Source: CAMPJU01 sp046566095
GTDB lineage: Bacteria > Pseudomonadota > Gammaproteobacteria > Xanthomonadales > Xanthomonadaceae
DNA: 21,252 bases
Reading direction: 5' to 3'
Assembly (NCBI GenBank): GCA_046566095.1
Contig: JBKHXI010000159.1
Location: forward strand, 1 to 21,252
Below the pieces are notes generated by a model, which saw only the letters and a program-made list of their open reading frames with translations, did no database searches and had not been told where the DNA came from. The translations under genes and the position numbers were made by a program. Each line of letters begins with the position of its first letter. The first letter of the stretch is position 1. Positions 7,028 through 14,398 of this stretch are shown here, in pieces.

Positions 7028-7422
7028 CGCGCCTCCCGGAACACGCTGCGCTCGGCCGCCAGTCGCGGCGGCGCCGCGGCCGGCGCCGGCGGCGCATGCA
7101 CCGCGATGTCGATTCGCAGCAGGCCGCCGGCCGCGGTGGCGCGGGTCCGCCGTGTCCAGCGCCATGCGCGACCGGCGGCCTGCGCCACGCCCTGCGCGTC
7201 CGGCCCGGGCGCGGGCTCGAGCATCGCGTCGACCGCCAGGTTGTCGGCGACCACGCCGGCCAGCACCCGTTCCTCGGCGGCGAAGGCCGCGCGCGTGTTC
7301 TCGGCGGCCAGGTGCAGCAGGGCCATCGCCGCCAGCGCGAACACCGCCAGGGCCACCAGCATCTCGACCAGCGAGAAGCCGCGCGCGGCGGCCGCCGCGG
7401 CGGCGCTAGCGCGGCGGCGCAT
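7024..7422 (-). CDS. gspI: Type II secretion system minor pseudopilin I
   Basis: Minor pseudopilin, 132 aa, usual size for GspI. The leader MRRRAS plus a run of seven Ala ends at Gly15; the cleavage site is AARG|FSLVEML with Glu at mature position 5. The hydrophobic helix is followed by LAAENTRAAFAAEERVLAGVVADNLAVD, close to the family pattern of a helix ending in A-x-x-VADNxL. The ATG at 7422 overlaps the end of gspH by 17 bases. Confidence 0.92.
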   Translation of the reverse strand: MRRRASAAAAAAARGFSLVEMLVALAVFALAAMALLHLAAENTRAAFAAEERVLAGVVADNLAVDAMLEPAPGPDAQGVAQAAGRAWRWTRRTRATAAGGLLRIDIAVHAPPAPAAAPPRLAAERSVFREAR

Positions 7423-7948
7423 GGTCGGTCCCCGCGTCCACCGGATCGATCCGCACCCGGCCGTGGCCGTCGACCGCCACCCGTAGCCGCCGCCGGCCGT
7501 CGTCCAGCACCAGCGCCTGCGGCTGGGCGCCGCCGACCGGATCGAAGCGGAAGCTGGCGCGCGCGGGCTGGTGCGCGAACCGCGGACGCACGTCCTCGTC
7601 CCAGGCCACCGGCGCGAACGGCCCCTCCCGTAGCGGCTGCCAGCCGCCGAAGCCCTGCTGGCCGAAGCGGTAGCCGTCGGGCCCGGCCACCAGTTCGACC
7701 ATGCGCGTGCCGAGGATCGCCTCCTCGCGCGCACGCACCAGGTGGCTGCCCAGCCGCTGCGCCTGGCGGTCGAGCGCAGCGCCCGGGCCGGGCAGGGTCA
7801 GCGCCACCGCGGAACCGGCCAGGGCGAGGATCGCCAGCACCACCATCAGCTCGACCAGGGTGAAACCTGCCGCTGCCCCTGCCGCCGCGCGTACCCGCGC
7901 ATGCACGGCCGCCGGGCGCGCGGCCACGCCCGCATGCCGGTCGGCCAT
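7406..7948 (-). CDS. gspH: Type II secretion system pseudopilin H
   Basis: Minor pseudopilin, about 180 aa. Cleavage site GAAAG|FTLVELMVVLAIL, cut after residue 28 when the ATG at 7948 is used, with Glu at mature position 5. The leader is unusually long for GspH (usually 5-10 residues) and no good ribosome-binding site precedes 7948; GTG at 7969 is an alternative but makes the leader longer still. The body has RLGSHLVRAREEAILGTRMVELV and GYRFGQQGFGGWQPL, both typical of GspH. It starts 26 bp after gspG and ends 17 bases inside gspI. Confidence 0.88.
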   Translation of the reverse strand: MADRHAGVAARPAAVHARVRAAAGAAAGFTLVELMVVLAILALAGSAVALTLPGPGAALDRQAQRLGSHLVRAREEAILGTRMVELVAGPDGYRFGQQGFGGWQPLREGPFAPVAWDEDVRPRFAHQPARASFRFDPVGGAQPQALVLDDGRRRLRVAVDGHGRVRIDPVDAGTDHAPPR

Positions 7949-7974
7949 GGCGATGGCGTGCGCCGCGGGCACCG

Positions 7975-8424
7975 TCAGCGCCAGTTGCCGATGTCGGCGG
8001 CGTCGCCTTCGCCGCCCTCGACGCCGTCGGCGCCGAACGAGAACACGTCGAACGCGCCCTGCCGGCCCGGTTGCCGGTACTGGTAGGGATTGCCCCACGG
8101 ATCCTGCGGCAGGCGCCGGATGTAGCCGCCGCGGCGGTAGCGTTCCGGCCGCGCCAGGCCGGCGGGGGGCCGCAGCAGCGCGTCCAACCCCTGCGCGGTG
8201 TCGGGGTAGACCATGTTGTCCAGGCGGTAGGTCTCCAGCGCCTGCTCGAGCACGGCGATGTCGGCGCGCGCCTTCTCGACCATCGCCCGGTCCTGGCTGG
8301 GCATGACGTTGATCGCGACCACGGTTGCCAGCAGGCCGATGATCACGATCACGACCATGAGTTCGACCAGGGTGAAGCCGCGCGCGCGGGCAGCGCCGCG
8401 GCCGGGCCGGGGTTTCGGGCTCAT
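7975..8424 (-). CDS. gspG: Type II secretion system major pseudopilin G
   Basis: The main subunit of the periplasmic pseudopilus that pushes substrates through the secretin. 149 aa. Class III leader with cleavage after Gly16 (RARG|FTLVELMVVIVIIGLL), Glu at mature position 5. The body carries the hallmark segments KARADIAVLEQALETYRLDN, YRRGGYIRRLPQDPWGNPYQY, and the C-terminal calcium-binding loop FSFGADGVEGGEGDAADIGNW. The ATG at 8424 has GGAGG 5 nt upstream, the clearest Shine-Dalgarno in the operon, as fits the subunit needed in greatest amount. It is one of only two genes here not overlapping its upstream neighbour (17-bp gap after gspF). Confidence 0.97.
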   Translation of the reverse strand: MSPKPRPGRGAARARGFTLVELMVVIVIIGLLATVVAINVMPSQDRAMVEKARADIAVLEQALETYRLDNMVYPDTAQGLDALLRPPAGLARPERYRRGGYIRRLPQDPWGNPYQYRQPGRQGAFDVFSFGADGVEGGEGDAADIGNWR

Positions 8425-8441
8425 TCGGACCTCCGTCGCGG

Positions 8442-9656
8442 TCACGGGACCGCCATCGAGTTGAACTGCAGGATCGGCAGCAGCACCGCCAGCACGATCA
8501 CCGCGACCGCGCCGCCGAGCACGACGATGATCAGCGGCTCGACCAGGCCGAGCGCGACCGCGGTGAAGGTGGCGAATTCGCGCTCCAGGTAATCGGCGGC
8601 GCGCTCGAGCATCTCGCCCAGGCGGCCGCTGTCCTCGCCGCTGCGGGCCAGGTAGGGCAGGGTCGGGGGGAAGACCGCGGCGCGGCGCATCGCCGCGGAC
8701 AGGCTGCCGCCCTCGCGGATCGCGGCGACCATGCCGTCGGTGGCCGCGCGCAGCACCCGGTTGTGGACCGTTCGGGCGGTGATCGCCAGGCCCTCGACCA
8801 GCGGCAGGCCGCTGCCGAGCATGATCGCCAGGGTGCGCGACAGGCGCGCGGCGTGCAGGTCGCGCAGCATCCGCCCGAGCAGCGGCAGCCGCAGCAGCCA
8901 GCCGTCGAAGGCCAGGCGCAGCCGCGGCCGCCGCATCGCCCGCGCGAAGCCGAACATGACCGCGGCCAGCAGCGCGAGCAGCAGCCACCAGCCGGCCGCG
9001 AGCGCGTCGGAGACCGCGATCACCGCGCGCGTGAGCAGCGGCAGCTCGCGGCCCATCGAGTCGAACTGCTCGACCAGCTTCGGCACCACGAAGGCCATCA
9101 GCGCCAACACCACGCCGAGCGCGGTCAGCGCCAGCGCCGCGGGATAGGCCAGCGCGGCGACCAGCCGGCCGCGCACCTGCTGCTGGCGCTCGAGCAGGTC
9201 GGCCAGGCGCTCGAGAATATCCGGCAGCGCGCCAGCGTCCTCGCCGGCGGCGACCATGGCGCGGTACAGCGGCGGGAACGCCCGGCCCTGGCGCGCCATC
9301 GCCTCGGACAGGCGCCGGCCCTCGAGCACCTGGGCGTGGGTGGCCTGCAGTACCCGGCGCACGGCGGCGCGCTCGGACTGCGCGGCGAGGGTGCGCAGCG
9401 CCTCCTCCAGCGGTGCCGCCGCGACCAGGGTCGCGAGCTGGCGGGTGGCCATGGCCAGGTCGCGGCTGCGGAAGCGGCCGCGGCCGGATGCAGCGATGGC
9501 GCCGCCCGCCGCCGACGCCGACACTGGTGTCACGCGCAAGGGCAACAGGCGCCGGCCTTCCAGGCGCGCGCGGGCGCGGGCGGCGTCGTCCGCGTCGATC
9601 CGGCCGCGGCGCTCGCGCCCGTCGAGGTCGAGCGCGGCGTATTCAAACGCGGCCAT
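8442..9656 (-). CDS. gspF: Type II secretion system inner-membrane protein F
   Basis: Polytopic core of the inner-membrane platform, contacting GspE and GspL. 404 aa, with the family's duplicated T2SSF domain: first copy about residues 66-190 (TRQLATLV, then MVAAGEDAGALPDILERLADLLERQQ) and second about 270-395 (SRTLAIMLGSGLPLVEGL, then RSGEDSGRLGEMLERAADYLERE). Membrane segments are at about 167-190, 221-239 and 370-397. The first copy reads TLVAAAPLEEAL, one residue shorter than the common A-G-x-P-L-E-E-A-L form, a small oddity. It overlaps the end of gspE by 14 bases. Confidence 0.96.
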   Translation of the reverse strand: MAAFEYAALDLDGRERRGRIDADDAARARARLEGRRLLPLRVTPVSASAAGGAIAASGRGRFRSRDLAMATRQLATLVAAAPLEEALRTLAAQSERAAVRRVLQATHAQVLEGRRLSEAMARQGRAFPPLYRAMVAAGEDAGALPDILERLADLLERQQQVRGRLVAALAYPAALALTALGVVLALMAFVVPKLVEQFDSMGRELPLLTRAVIAVSDALAAGWWLLLALLAAVMFGFARAMRRPRLRLAFDGWLLRLPLLGRMLRDLHAARLSRTLAIMLGSGLPLVEGLAITARTVHNRVLRAATDGMVAAIREGGSLSAAMRRAAVFPPTLPYLARSGEDSGRLGEMLERAADYLEREFATFTAVALGLVEPLIIVVLGGAVAVIVLAVLLPILQFNSMAVP

Positions 9657-11142
9657 CGCCGGTTCCTTCGTGGCGGATCACGCGCAGCGCCTCCTCGACC
9701 GAAGTGCGGCCGGCGGCGACGGCCTCGCGCGCCGCGTCGCGCAGGCGGCCGCCGCGCGCGAACGCGGCGGCGGCGATCGCGTCCTCGCCGGCGTCGCCGC
9801 CGACCAGGCGGCGCAGCCCGGCGTCGACCTCGATCGCCTCGTACAGGCCCAGCCGCCCGGCGTATCCGGTGTGCTGGCAGTGGCCGCATCCGCCCGGCGC
9901 GTACAGCTCCGGCGCCGCGTCGTCGCCGAACAGCTGCGCCGACAGCGCGTCCGGCGCGCGCGGCACGCGGCAGTGGCGACAGAGCCGGCGCACCAGCCGC
10001 TGCGCCAGCACCATGCGCACGGTCGAGGCCAGCAGGAACGGTTCCACGCCCATGTCGCGCAGGCGGGTGATGGCGCCGGCCGCGTCGTTGGTGTGCACGG
10101 TCGACAGCACCAGGTGGCCGGTTAGGCTGGCCTGGACCGCGACCTGGGCGGTCTCGACGTCGCGGATCTCGCCGACCATCACCACGTCCGGGTCCTGCCG
10201 CAGGATCGCGCGCAGCCCGGCGGCGAAAGTCATGCCGACCTTGGCGTTGACCTGGGTCTGGCCGATGCCGTCGATGGCGTATTCGACCGGGTCCTCGACG
10301 GTGAGGATGTTGCGCGCGCCGTCGTTGAGGGTCGACAGCCCCGCGTACAGCGTGGTGGTCTTGCCCGAGCCGGTCGGGCCGGTCACCAGCACGATGCCGT
10401 TGGGCATCGCCAGTGCCCGCCGGAACAGTTCCAGCGTACGCGCGTCCATGCCGAGCTGGTCGAGCGCGAGCGTGCCCTCTTCCTTGTCCAGCAGCCGCAG
10501 CACGACGCGTTCGCCGCCGCGCGCGGGCAGGGTCGAGACGCGCACGTCGAAGGTCCGCGCGCCGAGCGCGGCGGAAATGCGGCCGTCCTGCGGCACCCGC
10601 TTCTCGGCGATGTCCAGCCGCGCCATCACCTTGACCCGCGACACCAGCAGCGGCGCGATCCGCGAAGGCAGCCGCGCCGCCTCGCGCATGACCCCGTCGA
10701 CGCGCATCCGTACCCGCAGCGCGGCTTCTGCCGGTTCGATGTGGATGTCCGAGGCGCCGGCGCGCGCGCCCTGCGCGATCAGGCCGTTGATCAGGCGGAT
10801 CACCGGCGCGTCGTCCTGGGCCTCGAGCAGGTCCGCGGCTTCCGGCAGCCCGTCGACCAGAGCGTCCAGGTCGGCATGGGCGTCCAGCGCCTCGGCCTGG
10901 GCCCGGCCCAGGCCCATGTCGGCATAGGCTTCGCCGAGCCGGCGGTCGAAACCGGCGCGCGGCAGCGGCTCGACGGCCAGCGGCCGGCCCAGGGCGCGGC
11001 GCACTTCCAGCAGCGCCCGCGGGTCGGCGTCCTCGCGCAGGCCGATCCGCGCCGGGACGCCGGGCGCGCATTCGAGCAGCAGCACGCCGTGGCGCTTGGC
11101 GAAGCCGTAGGCGAGGCGGGCTGGGGACGCGGCGGCGGTCAT
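9643..11142 (-). CDS. gspE: Type II secretion system ATPase E
   Basis: Cytoplasmic hexameric ATPase that powers pseudopilus assembly. 499 aa, normal length. N-terminal domain at about 1-100; then SDIHIEP at 131-137; Walker A GPTGSGKTT at 255-263; Asp box TVEDPVEY at 281-288; Walker B region RQDPDVVMVGEIRD at 315-328; His box STVHTNDA at 347-354. A tetracysteine zinc site (Cys388, Cys391, Cys419, Cys422) is present, as in true GspE proteins and unlike many retraction ATPases. The start ATG overlaps the gspD stop (ATGA). Confidence 0.97.
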   Translation of the reverse strand: MTAAASPARLAYGFAKRHGVLLLECAPGVPARIGLREDADPRALLEVRRALGRPLAVEPLPRAGFDRRLGEAYADMGLGRAQAEALDAHADLDALVDGLPEAADLLEAQDDAPVIRLINGLIAQGARAGASDIHIEPAEAALRVRMRVDGVMREAARLPSRIAPLLVSRVKVMARLDIAEKRVPQDGRISAALGARTFDVRVSTLPARGGERVVLRLLDKEEGTLALDQLGMDARTLELFRRALAMPNGIVLVTGPTGSGKTTTLYAGLSTLNDGARNILTVEDPVEYAIDGIGQTQVNAKVGMTFAAGLRAILRQDPDVVMVGEIRDVETAQVAVQASLTGHLVLSTVHTNDAAGAITRLRDMGVEPFLLASTVRMVLAQRLVRRLCRHCRVPRAPDALSAQLFGDDAAPELYAPGGCGHCQHTGYAGRLGLYEAIEVDAGLRRLVGGDAGEDAIAAAAFARGGRLRDAAREAVAAGRTSVEEALRVIRHEGTGDGRV

Positions 11143-13220
11143 GGCGAGGGTGTGACTGGCACCGTGGGCGCAGGAAGCGGCTCGGGCGCGCGCAGCGGCG
11201 CCTGTCGGGGCGGTAGCTGGTCCGGCGGCAGCGTGCGCAGGTAGTCGCGCACCAGCACGTCCAGCGCGGCCTCGCGGCGCGAGGCGTCATCGGCCTGCAG
11301 CTCGAGCTGGGAATCGCGCATGTAGCCGTAGCGCGGCGCGGTCTCGCGGCGCGCGTCCTCGGCGCCGCCGATCACGGTCGGGCGGATGAACACCATCAGG
11401 TTGGTCTTGGCCTTGGCGCGCGAATTGGACCGGAACAGGCTGCCCAGGATCGGGATGTCGCCGAGCAGCGGCACCTTGTCGACGGAGCTGCGTTCGGCCT
11501 GGTCGAGCAGCCCGCCGAGCACCACGATCGCGCCGTCGTCGACCAGCACCCGGGTCTCGACCTCGCGCTTGTTGAGGATCAGTTCGTTGAAGCCGGCCGA
11601 GACCGGCCCGGCGATCGACGAGACTTCCTGCCGCAGCTGCAGGGTGATGCCGCCGCCGGCGTTGATCTGCGGGGTGACCTCGAGCTGGATGCCCACGTTC
11701 TGCCGCTCGATGGTGCGGAACGGATTGCTGTTGGCGTCGCCCAGCACCTCGCCGGTGGTGATCGGCACCTCCTGGCCGACCAGGATCCGCGCCGGCTCGT
11801 TGTCCAGGGTCATGATCGAGGGCGTGGACAGCAGGTTGGAGCCGGTGTCGCTGCGCACCGCGTTGATGACAAGGCCGAACAGGGTGTCGCCGGCCCTGCC
11901 GGCGATCCCGGCCAGGCCTCCGCCCAGCCCGAGCAGCGACTGCAGGGCGGCGCGGCGCACGTCCTCGGCGAGCTCGGAGTCGTCGCCCCCGAGCAGGCCC
12001 GCGCCCGCCAGCTCGGTGATGCCCGGTCCGCCGCCTCTGAACTGGGTCGCGCCGAACGGCACCCCGTCGCGGTTGGCGGCCGCGATCTGCGCGCCCAGGC
12101 GGCTGGCGGCGTCGTCGGAGATCTCGACCACGATCGCCTCGACCAGCACCTGGCGGCGGCGGGTGTCGAGCTGGCGGATGACGTCGAGCAGGGTGCGCTG
12201 GATCTCCGGGTCGGCGTTGATCACCAGCGCGTTCTGGCCCGGGGCGCGGACGATGACCGGGCGCCGGCCCGGCACCGCGGCCAGCAGCGGCGTGCCCGCG
12301 GCGTCGAGCGGGACCGCGCCCTCGGGGCCGATCGCGACGCTGCCGCCGCCGGCCGCCGCCGGCTGCGGCGCCGGCGTCTGCCCGACCAGCTGCTGCAGCA
12401 CCGGCAACAGCTGCTCGGCGCTGGCGTGCTGCAGCTGCACGACCTGGACGTTGCCGCTGCGCTCGGCGCGGCGGTCCAGTTCCAGCGCCATCTGCACCAC
12501 GCGCTGGACCATCGACGCGTCGCCGCGCACCACGATCGAGTTGCTGCTCTCCACCGGAAGGATCGAGAGCGCGCCGCTGCGCGCGCCGTCGGCGCCGCCC
12601 GCGGCGAACAAGGCGTTGACCGTCGCCGCGATCTCGCGCGCGGAGCTGTTGCGCAGCGAAACCGTGTCGACGCTGGCGCGGTCGCTGTCGATCTGCGCCA
12701 GCAGGCCGCGGATGCGGCGCAGGTTGTCGGCGTAGTCGGCAACCAGCAGGTTGTTGCTGCCGGGGGTGGCGAGCACCACGCCGCCGCGGCCGAGCAGCGG
12801 CTTGACGGTTTCGGCCGCGACCCGCGCGTCGATGCTGCGCAGCGGGAAGACCTCGGTGGCGAAGCCGAGCAGGGCGCCGCCGGCAGTGCGCGGCTGCTGC
12901 GCGGCGGTGTCGTCGGGCACCACCCGGTAGGTGTTCGGACCGCTGGGCACGGCGACCAGGCCGTTGCCGCGCAGCAGGGCGAGCAGCACGCCGAGCAGCT
13001 CGGCCTCGGTCATCGGCTGCTCGCGGCTGACGCTGACCGTGCCCTGCACTCGCGGATCGACGATGAAGGTCAGGCCGGTGGCGCGGGCCACGTCCTGGAT
13101 GAAGGCGCGGATGTCGGCGTCCTGCACGTCGAGCGCCGGCTCGACCGCCTGCGCGCGCAGCGGTGCGGCCGGCCAGGGCAGCAGGCAGGCCGCGAGCAGC
13201 AGGGCCGCCAGGCGGCTCAT
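11139..13220 (-). CDS. gspD: Type II secretion system secretin D
   Basis: Outer-membrane secretin forming the export channel. 693 aa. Signal peptide at about 1-25; N0 domain starting LDVQDADIRAFIQDVARATG (about 30-50); N1-N3 repeats (VEVFPLRSIDA-, VSLRNSSARE- and VVQLQHASAEQ-type starts); long Gly/Ala-rich linker in N3 and a second before the barrel; secretin core with VLVEAIVVEISDD, LLSTPSIMTLDNEPA, VGQEVPITTGE and VPLLGDIPILGSLFRS (starting near 583). It ends in a charged region and a Pro-rich tail (last 30 residues), where pilotin-binding S domains normally lie; no pilotin gene is visible nearby. The ATG at 13220 overlaps the gspC stop (ATGA). Confidence 0.97.
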   Translation of the reverse strand: MSRLAALLLAACLLPWPAAPLRAQAVEPALDVQDADIRAFIQDVARATGLTFIVDPRVQGTVSVSREQPMTEAELLGVLLALLRGNGLVAVPSGPNTYRVVPDDTAAQQPRTAGGALLGFATEVFPLRSIDARVAAETVKPLLGRGGVVLATPGSNNLLVADYADNLRRIRGLLAQIDSDRASVDTVSLRNSSAREIAATVNALFAAGGADGARSGALSILPVESSNSIVVRGDASMVQRVVQMALELDRRAERSGNVQVVQLQHASAEQLLPVLQQLVGQTPAPQPAAAGGGSVAIGPEGAVPLDAAGTPLLAAVPGRRPVIVRAPGQNALVINADPEIQRTLLDVIRQLDTRRRQVLVEAIVVEISDDAASRLGAQIAAANRDGVPFGATQFRGGGPGITELAGAGLLGGDDSELAEDVRRAALQSLLGLGGGLAGIAGRAGDTLFGLVINAVRSDTGSNLLSTPSIMTLDNEPARILVGQEVPITTGEVLGDANSNPFRTIERQNVGIQLEVTPQINAGGGITLQLRQEVSSIAGPVSAGFNELILNKREVETRVLVDDGAIVVLGGLLDQAERSSVDKVPLLGDIPILGSLFRSNSRAKAKTNLMVFIRPTVIGGAEDARRETAPRYGYMRDSQLELQADDASRREAALDVLVRDYLRTLPPDQLPPRQAPLRAPEPLPAPTVPVTPSP

Positions 13221-14035
13221 TCGCCGGCTCCGCCGACGGCGACGGTCCGCACCACGCCGTCGCGGCGCACGCGCAGGCTGGCGCCGGCGCGACCGGACAG
13301 GTGCTGCTGCAGTTCCGCCAGGCGTTCGGGCGTCAACGGCTGGCCGTCCACCGCGAGCAGGACATCGCCCGCACGCAGGCCGGCCGCGCGCAGCGCCGTG
13401 TCGTCTCCGCGCGGAATCAGGGTGTAGCCGCCGTCCTCGTGCGCGCGCAGCCCCGCCTGCGCGATCAGCTGCGCGGGCGCGACGCCTCCGCCCGCGTGGC
13501 GGCCGTCGTGGCCGCGGTCGCCGTCCGTTGCTGCGTTGCCGGCGGGAAGCGCGCGCGCGGGCGCGCCCGCAGCCGGTTCCGGGGTTCGCAGCTCGAGACG
13601 GACCGTGCCCTGCGCCGTGCGCAGCAGCGCGTGGTCGCCGGCCACCGCTTCCAGCACCACGCCCGCGGCGATGCGGTCGCCGACCCGGTAGGCGCGCTGG
13701 CGTCCGTCGTGGCCGAGGATCGCGGTACTGCGCTGCGCATCCACACGCACCCCGTGCAGGCGGTAGCCGTCGAGGCCGGCCGCAGCGGCATCGCCGCCGC
13801 GGTCGCCGCCGCGGTAGAACGGATCGCCCAGCGTCGCCAGCCGGAGCGTGGACGCGCCGCCGTCGCCGGCCGCGGTCACGGCCGCAGGCGCGCCGAGCGG
13901 CCCCGCCGGCTCCAGCAGGATCCAGGCCAGCCGCGCCGCCTGCAGCGCCAGCAGCAACCAGAGCACGGCCTCGGCCACGGCCGTCAGGCGCCGCGCGCTG
14001 CCTGGCGCGAATCGGAACGGGGGAACTGCGTGCAC
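13217..14035 (-). CDS. gspC: Type II secretion system protein C
   Basis: GspC bridges the inner-membrane platform and the secretin and helps select substrates. 272 aa: short cytoplasmic N terminus, membrane segment at about 20-41 (VAEAVLWLLLALQAARLAWIL), homology region at about 63-135 (ATLGDPFYRGGD, then YRLHGVRVD, then RVGDRI), a Gly/Ala/His-rich linker, and a PDZ domain at about 200-268 (GLRAGDVLLAVDGQPLTPERLAELQQHL). Having a PDZ rather than a coiled coil is the common GspC form. The start is GTG at 14035 with GAGG some 9 nt upstream; no longer in-frame start exists. It is the first gene of the gsp operon. Confidence 0.92.
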   Translation of the reverse strand: MHAVPPFRFAPGSARRLTAVAEAVLWLLLALQAARLAWILLEPAGPLGAPAAVTAAGDGGASTLRLATLGDPFYRGGDRGGDAAAAGLDGYRLHGVRVDAQRSTAILGHDGRQRAYRVGDRIAAGVVLEAVAGDHALLRTAQGTVRLELRTPEPAAGAPARALPAGNAATDGDRGHDGRHAGGGVAPAQLIAQAGLRAHEDGGYTLIPRGDDTALRAAGLRAGDVLLAVDGQPLTPERLAELQQHLSGRAGASLRVRRDGVVRTVAVGGAGE

Positions 14036-14082
14036 GGTCGGCGCCTCGGGGCTCGTGGATGCGACGTGTCACCGGTGCGCAC

Positions 14083-14116
14083 AGGATGAGACGGATTCGT
14101 GACGGTTTGATTGCGG
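14083..14116 (-). promoter_or_regulatory. Candidate Pho-box-like promoter of the gsp operon
   Basis: On the minus strand three half-sites spaced 11 bp apart: CCGCAAT (14116-14110), CCGTCAC (14105-14099) and CCGTCTC (14094-14088). Against CTGTCAT they match 4, 5 and 4 of 7, with A/T-rich 4-bp spacers. A weak -10, CATCCT (14088-14083), lies 10 bp past the second half-site. The first two half-sites align with those upstream of the lipoprotein gene at 13 of 18 positions, which is the main support. Confidence 0.35.
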
Positions 14117-14249
14117 CCGACATATTTCAGGCGCGTGACGCGGGCGCCGCACGGCCTGCCGAGGTGCGTGGTCCTGCACTTGCCGCGGCGCCGGACCGGA
14201 GTGCGGGCCGGGGGAGTCGGCGGGCGATGCAGGGCGCGGGGATCATCGC

Positions 14250-14270
14250 GCCCGGCAGGGCCTGCCGGGC
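14250..14270. repeat. Perfect 10-bp palindrome
   Basis: Arms 14250-14259 and 14261-14270 (GCCCGGCAGG and its complement) are separated by one base. It lies in the receptor-gspC gap and may act as a transcription-ending stem on either strand; no T-run follows. Confidence 0.4.
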
Positions 14271-14371
14271 ACGGGAGTGTGGCTTCGTCTGCCTCGTGGT
14301 TCCGGACGCAGTGCGCAATCCGGTTCGAAGCAGGTCCCTCGCTGCGCTCGGGGCGACGGCAGCGGCGGGCA

Positions 14372-14388
14372 GCGGCGGAGTCCGCCGC
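14372..14388 (-). terminator. Hairpin downstream of the TonB-dependent receptor
   Basis: An 8-bp perfect stem (14372-14379 with 14381-14388) begins 10 bases past the receptor stop codon. No T-run follows, so this is at best a weak terminator; some read-through into gspC is possible. Confidence 0.35.
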
Positions 14389-14398
14389 CGGCCGCGGG

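Larger units (their letters stand above)
14036..14398. other. Intergenic region between the receptor and gspC
   Basis: 363 bp without a credible gene. From the receptor side: an 8-bp stem just past the receptor stop; then 14317-14356, whose segment TCCCTCGCTGCGCTCGGGGC resembles dispersed intergenic sequences seen in many GC-rich genomes; a 10-bp palindrome at 14250-14270; and the gspC promoter region at 14083-14116. The 10 bases CATATTTCAG at 14121-14130 (plus strand) also occur in the porin's candidate Pho box, on the other strand. Confidence 0.55.
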
